Shown one piece after another: positions 17,718 through 26,019 of a stretch of 64,000 bases of DNA. The translations under genes were made by a program, and so were the position numbers. Positions within the stretch are counted from its first letter, which is position 1. Every line of letters starts with the position of its first letter. The notes under the pieces were generated by a model that searched no databases, had not been told where the DNA came from, and was given only the letters and a program-made list of their open reading frames with translations. This stretch comes from Gemmatimonadota bacterium (GTDB lineage Bacteria; Gemmatimonadota; Gemmatimonadetes; Longimicrobiales; Gaopeijiaceae), in contig QJYK01000276.1 in the NCBI GenBank assembly GCA_003248075.1, positions 79,268 to 143,267 of the forward strand. Reading direction: 5' to 3'.

Positions 17718-18134
17718 ATGGCCTCCAAGCGCCTGGCACGTCTCAACGAACAGCTCAAGAGGGAGATCGCCCAGCTTCTCCGCGCTGAGGTCCGAGACCC
17801 CAGAGTGGGTGGCGTCTCCGTGACGGGCGTGGAGGTTTCGGCGGATCTCGGCGTGGCGCGGGTATACGTGCGGCTCATCGGGTCGGACGCGGAGCGTGCG
17901 GAGACCCTCGAAGGGCTGCGGGCGGCGGCGCCTTTCCTGCGCCGCACCCTCGGCCGCGGACTGCACGTGCGCAAGGTGCCCGAGCTCAGATTCCAGGAGG
18001 ATCGATCCCTCGAGCACGCCCGCCGGATCGAGCAGATCCTCTCGTCTGTGCTCCCTCACGATTCTCGCGACCGGGACGGAGACACCGACGATGACCTCGA
18101 GGTGGGCGAGGTCGAGCCCGAGCGCGGCGGGTGA
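17718..18134 (+). CDS. rbfA: Ribosome-binding factor A
   Basis: A 138-residue KH-like 30S assembly factor acting on the 16S rRNA 5' helix. The family pattern is clear: RLARLNEQLKREIAQLLRAE at the N-terminus, VRDPRVGGVSVTGVEVSADL, then RVYVRLIG and the ELRFQEDRSLEHARRIEQIL helix. The C-terminal tail (about 115-138) is Asp/Glu-rich. The stop overlaps the truB GTG start by 4 nt (GTGA), indicating coupling. Confidence 0.93.
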   Translation: MASKRLARLNEQLKREIAQLLRAEVRDPRVGGVSVTGVEVSADLGVARVYVRLIGSDAERAETLEGLRAAAPFLRRTLGRGLHVRKVPELRFQEDRSLEHARRIEQILSSVLPHDSRDRDGDTDDDLEVGEVEPERGG

Positions 18135-19009
18135 GGAGCGGCGAAGCCTTCGGGGTCGTTCCGGTCGACAAGCCCGAGGGCCCCACGTCCCACGACGTGG
18201 TCGCGCGGGCGCGGGCTGCGCTCGGGACGCGACGGATCGGGCATACCGGAACGCTCGACCCCTTCGCGTCGGGTCTGCTGCTGCTGTGCGTGGGAAAGGC
18301 CACACGCCTGGCGGAGTTCCTGACGGGCCTGGACAAGACCTACCAGGCCGTGGCCGTGCTCGGGGTGGCGACGGACACGGAGGACCGGGAAGGAAAGATC
18401 GTGTCTACGTCCGAGGCATGGCGGGCCCTGAGCCGGCGACAGGTCAGCGAGGCCCTGTCGGCCCAGAGGGGCGCATCGCTCCAGACGCCACCCCGCTTCA
18501 GCGCGAAGAAGATCGGCGGGGAGCCCGCCCACCGGCGCGCCAGGCGGGGCGAGGAGGTACGGTTGGCCCCCCGCACCGTGGTCGTGCACGTCCTGGAGCT
18601 CTTGGACTTCTCGCCCCCGCAGGTGCGCTTCGAGGTGACGTGCTCCAGCGGGACCTACGTTCGGTCCCTCGCGCGTGACCTCGGAGCGCGCCTCGGGGTC
18701 GGAGCCCACCTCTCGAGCCTTCGCCGCACGGCGATCGGCCACCATGTCGTCGAGCACGCGATCCCACCGTCGGCGCTGGAAGACCAGGACCGGGTGCGAC
18801 AGGCATGGATCGACCCTGTGCGCGCGCTCGACCACCTCCCGTCGATCCGGCTTGCACCGTCTGAGGCCGCCGACGTACGGCTCGGACGGACCGTGCGCAT
18901 CGCGGCGGAGGACGCGGATACGGCCGTGGCGTTGGAGGGGGACCGCCTGGTTTCTGTCGGATCGGTCGGGGCGGGCGTGTTCAGGCCGAGAAAGGTCCTC
19001 GATGACTGA
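18131..19009 (+). CDS. truB: tRNA pseudouridine-55 synthase TruB
   Basis: A 292-residue enzyme that makes pseudouridine 55 in the T loop of tRNAs. The GTG start overlaps the rbfA stop. Motif I is GVVPVDKPEGPTSHDVV, and the catalytic aspartate is D43 in GHTGTLDPFASG. RYSAKKIGG-like residues appear as PPRFSAKKIGGEPA and the RNA-binding CSSGTYVRSLARDLG is intact. A short C-terminal PUA-like extension is present. It overlaps ribF by 8 nt. Confidence 0.95.
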   Translation: MRSGEAFGVVPVDKPEGPTSHDVVARARAALGTRRIGHTGTLDPFASGLLLLCVGKATRLAEFLTGLDKTYQAVAVLGVATDTEDREGKIVSTSEAWRALSRRQVSEALSAQRGASLQTPPRFSAKKIGGEPAHRRARRGEEVRLAPRTVVVHVLELLDFSPPQVRFEVTCSSGTYVRSLARDLGARLGVGAHLSSLRRTAIGHHVVEHAIPPSALEDQDRVRQAWIDPVRALDHLPSIRLAPSEAADVRLGRTVRIAAEDADTAVALEGDRLVSVGSVGAGVFRPRKVLDD

Positions 19010-19946
19010 CCCCGGCGTGCGCTGGGCCTACCGGCCCGGAATCCCGAGGGACAGGGGCACCGTGGCGACGGTGGGCACCTTCGACGGCGTCCACAGGGGG
19101 CATTGGGAGGTGCTTCAGGAGATCCGGCGACGGGCTGGGGAGACCGGCCGTCGTAGCGTGCTCGTGACCTTCGACCCGCACCCCCTGCGGATCGTGCGCC
19201 CGGAGCACGCACCGCCCCTGCTGACGACCCCGGTCGAGAAGAAGGAGATCCTTGCAGAGAGCGGACTCGACTACGCGGTCTTCATCGCGTTCACCGAGAC
19301 CCTTTCCCGCTACGAGCCCCGACGGTTCGTCGAGGAGGTTCTCGTGGAGAGGCTTGGCGTGGAGGAGCTGGTCATCGGCTACGATCACGGGTTCGGCCGC
19401 GACCGCTCCGGCGACGCCGAGATGCTCCGCACCATCGGGGTGGAGCTCGGGTTCGACGTGGATGTGGTGCCTCCGGTGGAGAGCGGCGGCCACGCCGTCT
19501 CGTCCTCCGGGATCCGCACCGCGATCGCGAGCGGTCGCATGGAGGATGCCGAGGCGGGCCTCGGCCGCCCCTATTCGGTGCGTGGGGTGGTCGTGCGCGG
19601 GGATGGGCGGGGGCGACACCTGGGGTTTCCCACCGCCAACCTCCGTGTCTCGAACACCGAGAAGCTGGTCCCACCTGCGGGCATCTACGCCGTCAGGGGC
19701 GTGCTTCGCTCGGGGACCTGGCCGGGGGCCCTCCACCTGGGCCCGCGTCCGACGTTTCAGGGATCGCCGCCGACCATCGAGCTGCACCTGATGGACTACG
19801 AGGGCGATCTCTACGGCGAGGAGGTCAGGGTGGACTTCGTGAGGCGGTTGCGGGAGGTCCGCCCGTTCTCCAGCGCGGCGGCCCTGGTCGAACAGATGAA
19901 AGAGGACGTGGCGGTCGCGCGGGCCGTGCTCGAGGCGAAACGGTAG
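19002..19946 (+). CDS. ribF: Bifunctional riboflavin kinase / FAD synthetase
   Basis: A 314-residue enzyme converting riboflavin to FMN and FMN to FAD. The ATG overlaps the truB stop (ATGACTGA). The N-terminal nucleotidyltransferase shows VGTFDGVHRGH and TFDPHP, and the SSSGIRTAIASG segment (ISSTxIR-type) follows. The C-terminal riboflavin kinase has GRHLGFPTANL and PPAGIYAV. It belongs to the conserved truB-ribF-rpsO-pnp order. No FMN riboswitch is visible upstream, as expected for an internal operon gene. Confidence 0.94.
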   Translation: MTDPGVRWAYRPGIPRDRGTVATVGTFDGVHRGHWEVLQEIRRRAGETGRRSVLVTFDPHPLRIVRPEHAPPLLTTPVEKKEILAESGLDYAVFIAFTETLSRYEPRRFVEEVLVERLGVEELVIGYDHGFGRDRSGDAEMLRTIGVELGFDVDVVPPVESGGHAVSSSGIRTAIASGRMEDAEAGLGRPYSVRGVVVRGDGRGRHLGFPTANLRVSNTEKLVPPAGIYAVRGVLRSGTWPGALHLGPRPTFQGSPPTIELHLMDYEGDLYGEEVRVDFVRRLREVRPFSSAAALVEQMKEDVAVARAVLEAKR

Positions 19947-20038
19947 ACGACGGGGGCGATCCACCCTAACTTACCAGGCTGAGTTTCCGGAGCATTCGCT
20001 TCCCTTGCAGCGCAGACTCTCGAGGAGGCACGACGCCC

Positions 20039-20299
20039 ATGGCGGTCGTCAAAGACGAGATCATCAAGAAGTACCAGAGCCACGAAGGGGATCGCGGGTC
20101 CGCCCCGGTCCAGATCGCGCTTCTCACGGAGCGGATCAACGACCTCCGCGCCCACTTCGACACGCACAAGAAGGACCATCACAGCCGCAGGGGCCTCCTC
20201 AGGATGGTCGGCCGCAGGCGCCGCCTTCTTGAGTATCTGCGGCGGACGGATGTCGAGCGCTACCGCACCCTCATCTCGGACCTCGGTCTCCGTCATTGA
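20039..20299 (+). CDS. rpsO: 30S ribosomal protein S15
   Basis: An 86-residue primary 16S rRNA-binding protein. Conserved segments are [32 protein letters not shown] and the terminal [14 protein letters not shown] strong GAGGAGG ribosome-binding site precedes the ATG. The 92-nt spacer after ribF holds a weak candidate promoter (TAGACG at 19944, TAACTT at 19967, 17 bp apart), so rpsO may also be transcribed separately, as in E. coli. Confidence 0.97.
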   Translation: MAVVKDEIIKKYQSHEGDRGSAPVQIALLTERINDLRAHFDTHKKDHHSRRGLLRMVGRRRRLLEYLRRTDVERYRTLISDLGLRH

Positions 20300-20647
20300 C
20301 CCCTGCTTCCCCGCCGAGACCGGGCCGGGCGTTCGCCGTGCTCCCCGGGGCACGGCCGGACGACCGCGGAACGGTCGTCTTGAGCGGGGAGCCGGCCGCG
20401 GGCCTTTCCACCGGCCCGACCGTGGCCGCTCCAGGCGGCCACCCCAACTTCCGATGGCCGAGGGAGCTTCGCGCCTCGGACGAGAGACGGCCTCGACCCA
20501 TGACCAGGCTGCACGGAGGGTCGCGCGTGTGCGCCACCCGGGTGCGGCGGTCGCTCTCTCCTCCGGATCCGCGACGCACCTCGGCGCACGATCCACCGGC
20601 CCGCGAACGGCGGGCGCAAAACAGCAAGTGCTGAAGTGAGTGAAGCA
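20300..20647 (+). promoter_or_regulatory. Structured rpsO-pnp spacer (probable pnp leader)
   Basis: About 348 nt with no convincing gene. It contains three perfect inverted repeats: GACGACCG...CGGTCGTC (20359-20379, loop 5), GTGGCCGC...GCGGCCAC (20422-20442, loop 5) and GCCCGC...GCGGGC (20599-20615, loop 5). The last lies some 20-30 nt before the pnp start. None is followed by a T run, so they look like mRNA structure rather than terminators. In E. coli the pnp leader stem is cut by RNase III and then used by PNPase for autoregulation. A similar role is inferred. An open frame of 112 codons crosses the region, but its low-complexity product resembles nothing I know. Confidence 0.5.
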
Positions 20648-22789
20648 ATGATCCAGAGAATGGAGCGCCAGATCGCCGGACGCACCTTGTCGCTCGAGAT
20701 GGGCCGCATGGCGCGACTGGCACACGGCTCGTGCCTCGTGCAATACGGAGACACGGTCGTGCTCTGCGCCGCCACCGTCGATGACAAACCCACCCACCTG
20801 CCTTTCTTCCCCCTCACCATCGAGTATCGGGAGAAGAGCTACGCGGCGGGCAAGATCCCCGGCGGATTCTTCAAGCGAGAGGGACGCCCCGGGGAGAAGG
20901 AGGTCCTGGCGGCACGGCAGATCGATCGCCCGATCAGACCCCTCTTCCCGGAGGGCTTCAAGCACGAAACCCAGGTTGCGTGCTTCGTGCTCTCCGCGGA
21001 CCAGGAGAACGACGCCGACGTGCTCGGAGTCATCGGCGCGTCCGTCGCGCTGTGCATGTCCAAGATCCCCTTCAACACCCCCGTCGCGGCGGTTCGGATC
21101 GGACGGATCAAGGGAAACTGGATCCTGAACCCGACCTTCCAGCAGCTCGAGTATTCGGATGTCGACATCACGGTCGCCGGCACCGACGATGCCATCACCA
21201 TGGTGGAAGGGGGCTGCCTCGAGGTGCCGGAGGAGGAGATCCTCGAGGGGCTCCAGGTGGCGCACGGGGGCATCCGTGAGATCATCGCCATGCAGCGCGA
21301 GCTCCTGCGCGACCTGACGGTTCCGGACATGCCCTGGACCCCGGTCGAGCCCGACGCCGAGCTCAAGGGTCGGGTCGAATCTCTGGCTGCTTCGCGGGTG
21401 CAGGAGGCGCTGGCTCTGGGAGACAAGCAGGAGCGCCAGCAGGCTATGGCCGCCTTGAAGGACGACGTGGTCGGGCAGCTGGTCGACGAGGACGAGGACT
21501 GGGCGGAGCACGAGCGAGACGTCGGCGAGATCCTCCGCGGGATCGAGAAGAAGACGATGCGGCAGACCATCCTGAAGCGGGGAGAGCGGGCCGACGGCCG
21601 CGGACTGGACGACGTGCGGCCGATCGCATGCGAGGTGGGGGTGCTTCCCCGGACGCACGGCTCGTCGCTCTTCACGCGTGGCCAGACGCAGTCCCTCGGG
21701 GTCGTGACGCTCGGCACGGCGCGGGATGAGCAGCGGATCGACTCGATCGACACCCGCGAAGAGGTCACCAAGTCGTTCATGCTGCACTACAACTTCCCGC
21801 CGTTCTCGGTCGGGGAGGCCCGTCCGTACCGTGGCACCTCCCGTCGCGAGATCGGCCACGGGAACCTGGCCGAGCGGGCCATACAGCCGCTCCTGCCGGC
21901 CTACGACGACTTCCCCTATACGATCCGGATCGTTTCGGACATTCTGGAGTCGAACGGCTCGTCTTCCATGGCCACCGTGTGCTCGTCGTCTCTGTCGCTC
22001 ATGGACGCCGGCGTACCCATCAAGGCGGCTTGTGCGGGCGTGGCGATGGGGTTGATCAAGGAGGGCGACGATGTCGCCGTTCTCACGGACATCCTCGGTC
22101 TGGAAGACGCGCTGGGTGACATGGACTTCAAGGTGGCCGGCACGCGGGACGGCGTCACCTCGATCCAGATGGACATCAAGATCCAGGGGATGACGGTAGA
22201 GATCATGCGCGAGGCGCTCGAGCGCGCCAAACGGGGTCGCCTACACATCCTCGATATCATGGAGCAGACGATCGGGACTCCCCGGGCCGACATCTCGCAG
22301 TATGCGCCGCGCATCATCAGCATCCAGATCAATCCCGAGAAGATCGGCGAGATCATCGGACCGAAGGGCAAGACCATCCGCGCCATCCAGGAGGAATCCG
22401 GGGCGACGATCGACATCGACGATTCGGGCCTGGTCAAGATCGCGGCGGTCTCAGGGGAAGCCGGGGCGCGGGCGAGAGAGATGATCGAGGCCATCGTCCA
22501 GGAGCCGGAGGTCGGCCGCATCTACGAGGGTCCGGTCAAGAACACGACCACGTTCGGCGCCTTCATCGAGATTCTGCCCGGCACCGAGGGGCTCTGCCAC
22601 ATCTCCGAGTTGCAGGATGCCCGGACCGAGAAGACGGAGGACGTCCTCAAGAAGGGCGACATCACCAAGGTGAAGCTGCTGTCCATCGACGAGAAGGGCC
22701 GACTCAGGCTGTCCCGCAAGGCGGCGCTGGCGGAGGAGGCGGCCAACGCCGAGCAGAAGCAGGAGCCGGCCGAAGCGACGGTCGACTAG
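20648..22789 (+). CDS. pnp: Polyribonucleotide nucleotidyltransferase (PNPase)
   Basis: A phosphorolytic 3'-5' exoribonuclease of the RNA degradosome. The ATG at 20648 gives 713 residues. An in-frame GTG at 20636 would add four. Two RNase PH cores are separated by an all-alpha linker. The first begins near RTLSLEMGRMARLA, and the second, catalytic core contains GRGLDDVRPI, FTRGQTQSL and the VAGTRDGVTSIQMDIK segment with its catalytic Asp residues. A KH domain (EKIGEIIGPKGKTIRAI) and an S1 domain (GRIYEGPVKNTTTFGAFIEI) end the protein. The structured spacer upstream suggests post-transcriptional control. Confidence 0.97.
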   Translation: MIQRMERQIAGRTLSLEMGRMARLAHGSCLVQYGDTVVLCAATVDDKPTHLPFFPLTIEYREKSYAAGKIPGGFFKREGRPGEKEVLAARQIDRPIRPLFPEGFKHETQVACFVLSADQENDADVLGVIGASVALCMSKIPFNTPVAAVRIGRIKGNWILNPTFQQLEYSDVDITVAGTDDAITMVEGGCLEVPEEEILEGLQVAHGGIREIIAMQRELLRDLTVPDMPWTPVEPDAELKGRVESLAASRVQEALALGDKQERQQAMAALKDDVVGQLVDEDEDWAEHERDVGEILRGIEKKTMRQTILKRGERADGRGLDDVRPIACEVGVLPRTHGSSLFTRGQTQSLGVVTLGTARDEQRIDSIDTREEVTKSFMLHYNFPPFSVGEARPYRGTSRREIGHGNLAERAIQPLLPAYDDFPYTIRIVSDILESNGSSSMATVCSSSLSLMDAGVPIKAACAGVAMGLIKEGDDVAVLTDILGLEDALGDMDFKVAGTRDGVTSIQMDIKIQGMTVEIMREALERAKRGRLHILDIMEQTIGTPRADISQYAPRIISIQINPEKIGEIIGPKGKTIRAIQEESGATIDIDDSGLVKIAAVSGEAGARAREMIEAIVQEPEVGRIYEGPVKNTTTFGAFIEILPGTEGLCHISELQDARTEKTEDVLKKGDITKVKLLSIDEKGRLRLSRKAALAEEAANAEQKQEPAEATVD

Positions 22790-22867
22790 GCGGTCGCAGG
22801 TGGGGCGCATCGGCCAACGGGGGCGCGGGCACCGGCTCGCGCCCCTCGCGCGTCTGGGGGTCCGACC

Positions 22868-24121
22868 GTGACGCTCTCGGGAGTCGTCGAGGCGGGAGCG
22901 GTGCGGGAGAGCGTGCTCGACAACGGCGTGCGGGTGCTCACCGAGCACGTCCCCGGGGTGCGGTCGATCGCCGCCGGAATCTGGGTTCGCCACGGCGCGG
23001 CACACGAGCCCGAGGAGCTCGGCGGCGTGAGCCATCTCCTGGAGCACATGGTGTTCAAGGGGACCGGACGGCGGAGCGCGCGAGACCTGGCTCTGGCGCT
23101 CGAGAGCCTCGGAGGCTCGCTCGACGCCTACACCAGCCGGGAGCACACGTGCTTCCAGGCGCGGGTCCTGGACCGACACCTGCCCGTCGCGCTGGACGTG
23201 CTCTCGGACCTCGTGCTGGACCCTCTCCTCCGGGAGACGGACCTCGAGCTCGAGCGCGAGGTCGTCTTGGAGGAGATCGCCCAGGTGGAGGACACCCCGG
23301 ACGACCTGGTCTTCGAGCTTCACGGGGAGCGGCTCTGGGGCGATCACCCTTTCGGACGGTCGATTCTCGGGTCGGTGGATTCGGTGGGCTCCCTCGAAGT
23401 GTCGGCGCTCCGCTCATTGCACCACCGGGCCTACCGCGGCCGACGGCTCCTGGTCGCTGCAGCCGGCAGCGTCGGGCACGACGAGTTCGTGGACAGGGCG
23501 GCCTCGCTCCTCGGGGGGATGGACCCCGGCGGCGAGCCGGAGCCGGTGCCGCCCCCCGGTACACCGTGCAATGGTGATACGAGGGTGGTCCGCGACACGG
23601 CCCAGTCGCACGTAGTGCTCGGAGGCCTGCTGCCCGGCCATGCCGACCCGGCCCGCTACGGTCTGGTGCTCCTTTCGACGGCGCTGGGCGGTGGAATGAG
23701 CTCGAGGTTGTTTCAGCGGGTTCGAGAGGATCTCGGGCTCTGCTATTCCGTCTATTCGTTCCAGTCGTTCTACTCGGCGGGCGGCGTCGGTGGCGTCTAC
23801 GTGGGGACGCGTCGTGCTCACGAGGATCAGGCGGTCGAAGCCATCCGAGAGGAGCTGGCCAGGGTGGCCGCGGAGGGTCTGCCGCCCGACGAGCTCGAGC
23901 AGGTCAAGCAGCAGGTCAAGGGTCAGGTGATGCTCTCCCTGGAGTCCACCGCTGCCCGCCTCTACCGTCTCACAACCGCGGCGCTGCACGACGAGCCGTT
24001 CCTCGGGCTGGACGAGCTCCTGGGGCGCTTCGAGGCCGTTTCGACCGTCGAGGTCCGGGAGCTCGCGGCGCGCTTCCTCGACCCTCGGGAGCAACTGGTC
24101 CTGAGGCTCGGTCCGGTCTAG
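22868..24121 (+). CDS. M16-family zinc peptidase (MPP-like)
   Basis: A 417-residue pitrilysin/insulinase-family protease resembling mitochondrial processing peptidase beta and Bacillus MlpA. The inverted zinc motif HLLEH (H56, E59, H60) is intact, with the distal glutamate in EREVVLEEIAQVED. The GGMSSRLFQRVREDLGL segment of the C-terminal half is typical of MPP-like peptidases. It has a GTG start and no signal peptide. An M16 gene downstream of pnp is a conserved arrangement. The natural substrates are unknown. Confidence 0.9.
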   Translation: MTLSGVVEAGAVRESVLDNGVRVLTEHVPGVRSIAAGIWVRHGAAHEPEELGGVSHLLEHMVFKGTGRRSARDLALALESLGGSLDAYTSREHTCFQARVLDRHLPVALDVLSDLVLDPLLRETDLELEREVVLEEIAQVEDTPDDLVFELHGERLWGDHPFGRSILGSVDSVGSLEVSALRSLHHRAYRGRRLLVAAAGSVGHDEFVDRAASLLGGMDPGGEPEPVPPPGTPCNGDTRVVRDTAQSHVVLGGLLPGHADPARYGLVLLSTALGGGMSSRLFQRVREDLGLCYSVYSFQSFYSAGGVGGVYVGTRRAHEDQAVEAIREELARVAAEGLPPDELEQVKQQVKGQVMLSLESTAARLYRLTTAALHDEPFLGLDELLGRFEAVSTVEVRELAARFLDPREQLVLRLGPV

Positions 24122-24195
24122 CTTTCCGGGGCCCGGCCGACGCCGGATCCTCCATCCTTGACACAGTGAATCCGCATCTGGCAAGCGAGACCGAC

Positions 24196-25317
24196 ATGCT
24201 CATCGGCGTACCAAAGGAGATCAAGCCCGACGAATACCGCGTCGCCCTCACCCCCGCGGGTGCGGAGATGCTGACGCGGGCGGGCCACCAGCTCGTGGTG
24301 GAGAACAACGCGGGTTTGGGCAGTGGGTTCACGAACGACTACTACGAGGCAGCCGGCGCGGAGATCGTCGCCACCTCGGACGAGGTATGGGCCCGGGCGG
24401 ACATGATCATGAAGGTGAAGGAGCCCATCCGTCCCGAGTGGCCCAAGATCCGCCAGGGACAGGTGCTCTTCACCTACTTCCACTTCGCGGCGGACGAGGA
24501 GCTCACCAAGGCCTTTTGCGCGACCAAGGCGATCGCCATCGCCTACGAGACCGTCGAGCTCCCCTCCGGCGAGCTACCCCTGCTCACGCCCATGTCCGAG
24601 GTCGCCGGGCGCATGGCGGTCCAGGAGGGCGCCAAGTATCTGGAGAAGCCCCAGGGAGGGCTGGGCGTGCTGCTCGGCGGGGTGCCCGGTGTTCTGCCCG
24701 GCAAGGTCCTGGTCCTGGGCGGCGGCGTCGTCGGCACGAACGCGGCCAAGATGGCGGCCGGGCTCGGTGCGCGCGTGTCGATCATGGACATCAACCTCAA
24801 CCGCCTGCGGTATCTCGACGACGTGATGCCCGCGAATGTCAACTGCTTGTTCAGCACGCGTTACGCGATCCGCAAGCAGGTCGAAGATTCGGACCTCATC
24901 ATCGGCGCGGTGCTGATCCCGGGCGCCAAGGCCCCGCACCTGATCACGAAAGAGGATCTGAAGCTGATGCGCCCGGGAACGGTGATCGTCGACGTGGCCG
25001 TGGACCAGGGTGGCTGTGTCGAGACGATCAAGCCGACGACGCATCACGATCCGGTCTACGTCGTCGAGAACGTCATCCACTACGCGGTGGCCAACATGCC
25101 GGGCGGTGTGCCACGCACGTCCACCCTGGCGCTGACCAACGCGACGCTGCCGTACGCCCTGTCGCTGGCAAGCAAGGGTTGGAAGCGCGCCTGCCGTGAC
25201 GATCGGGCGCTCAAGCTCGGCGTCAATGCGGTGGACGGTCACGTGACGTACCAGGGTGTCGCCGAGGCGTTCGGGCTCGAGTGCCGGAGCGTCGACGACT
25301 TCCTGGGCGACAGTTGA
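24196..25317 (+). CDS. ald: Alanine dehydrogenase
   Basis: A 373-residue NAD-dependent enzyme that interconverts L-alanine and pyruvate plus ammonia. I use the ATG giving MLIGVPKEIK, which matches the canonical N-terminus. The frame extends ten codons further. The pyruvate-binding segment (YRVALTPAGAEML), the NAD Rossmann loop (VLGGGVVGTNAAKMA) and the terminal NMPGGVPRTSTLALTNATL are all diagnostic. A perfect TTGACA sits at 24158-24163 but has no recognisable -10 partner. It probably feeds amino nitrogen or alanine catabolism. Its neighbours give no pathway clue. Confidence 0.95.
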   Translation: MLIGVPKEIKPDEYRVALTPAGAEMLTRAGHQLVVENNAGLGSGFTNDYYEAAGAEIVATSDEVWARADMIMKVKEPIRPEWPKIRQGQVLFTYFHFAADEELTKAFCATKAIAIAYETVELPSGELPLLTPMSEVAGRMAVQEGAKYLEKPQGGLGVLLGGVPGVLPGKVLVLGGGVVGTNAAKMAAGLGARVSIMDINLNRLRYLDDVMPANVNCLFSTRYAIRKQVEDSDLIIGAVLIPGAKAPHLITKEDLKLMRPGTVIVDVAVDQGGCVETIKPTTHHDPVYVVENVIHYAVANMPGGVPRTSTLALTNATLPYALSLASKGWKRACRDDRALKLGVNAVDGHVTYQGVAEAFGLECRSVDDFLGDS

Positions 25318-25347
25318 GGGTGCCCGCGGGAGTCGGGCGGTTCTCGA

Positions 25348-25384
25348 GGGCCCGGGACGGGGCGTCCGGCTCCGCTCCGGGCCC
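25348..25384 (+). repeat. GC-rich inverted repeat between ald and dut
   Basis: GGGCCCGG (25348-25355) and CCGGGCCC (25377-25384) form an eight-pair stem around a 21-nt interior that itself contains GACGGGGCGTC. There is no T run. It could stabilise the ald 3' end or contribute to rho-dependent termination. The function is not determinable. Confidence 0.35.
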
Positions 25385-25398
25385 CGGGCGGTAAGGCC

Positions 25399-25845
25399 GT
25401 GAGCTTCGCCGTCCGGTTCCGTCGCCTCCCGTCGAACCCCGACCTGCCGCTTCCCGAGCGCGCGACGTCACACGCGGCCGGCTATGACGTGCGCTGCTCC
25501 GAGGAGGGTGTCGAGATCGGGCCCGGGGAGATCCGGCTCGTGAGCACGGGCCTGATCATGGAGCTGCCGGAGGGCGTGGAATGCCAGGTCCGGCCCCGCT
25601 CGGGCCTTGCGCTCAAGCACGGGATCACGCTTCCGAACAGCCCGGGCACGATCGATCCGGATTACCGCGGCGAGCTGCGGATCATCGTCCAGAACCTCGG
25701 GCCGCGGGCGGTCTCCCTCGCGCGCGGCGAGCGCATCGCCCAGTTGGTTTTCGCCCGTTTCGAGGCCCCCTCGGTGGAGGAAGTGGGCGAGGTGGGCGTG
25801 ACGACCCGGGGCTCCGGGGGCTTCGGGAGCACGGGCCGGGCGTGA
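25399..25845 (+). CDS. dut: dUTP diphosphatase
   Basis: A 148-residue trimeric dUTPase hydrolysing dUTP to dUMP, which keeps uracil out of DNA and feeds dTMP synthesis. The five motifs are visible: HAAGYDVR (motif 1), RPRSGLALKHGI (motif 2), NSPGTIDPDYRGEL (motif 3), GERIAQLVF (motif 4) and the C-terminal RGSGGFGSTGR P-loop-like motif 5. The start is a GTG. It follows ald at 81 nt and precedes the mreB promoter region. Confidence 0.95.
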   Translation: MSFAVRFRRLPSNPDLPLPERATSHAAGYDVRCSEEGVEIGPGEIRLVSTGLIMELPEGVECQVRPRSGLALKHGITLPNSPGTIDPDYRGELRIIVQNLGPRAVSLARGERIAQLVFARFEAPSVEEVGEVGVTTRGSGGFGSTGRA

Positions 25846-25880
25846 AGCCTTCCGGGAGGCCCCGAACTTGCATGGAGATC

Positions 25881-25910
25881 CTGGCATCCCACGATCCATA
25901 AACGTATGTT
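25881..25910 (+). promoter_or_regulatory. Candidate promoter of the mreBCD-mrdA-rodA operon
   Basis: CTGGCA (25881-25886) and TATGTT (25905-25910) are 18 bp apart. The -10 with its following CCG resembles the murA candidate. The 174-nt dut-mreB spacer has no gene. It also holds a CGTCCCCGACGGGGCG inverted repeat and two copies of TCGCGCGC. Confidence 0.27.
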
Positions 25911-26019
25911 CCGACGTCCCCGACGGGGCGCCTGAGATCGGGAGCGCATCGCGCGCACAGGTCGCGCGCGGGGCGTTTCAGCCGAGGCACGCCGACTGAC
26001 AGGCCCGGACCGACGCCGA

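Noticed and set aside
20296..20634. A 112-codon open frame between rpsO and pnp
   Set aside because: The product is Pro/Arg/Gly-rich with no family pattern. It starts with TTG inside the rpsO end and runs through perfect hairpins. The region looks like an RNA leader.
24158..24163. Perfect TTGACA before ald as a promoter
   Set aside because: No plausible -10 hexamer lies 15-19 bp downstream (the sequence there is GGCAAGC-like), so a sigma70 promoter is not supported.
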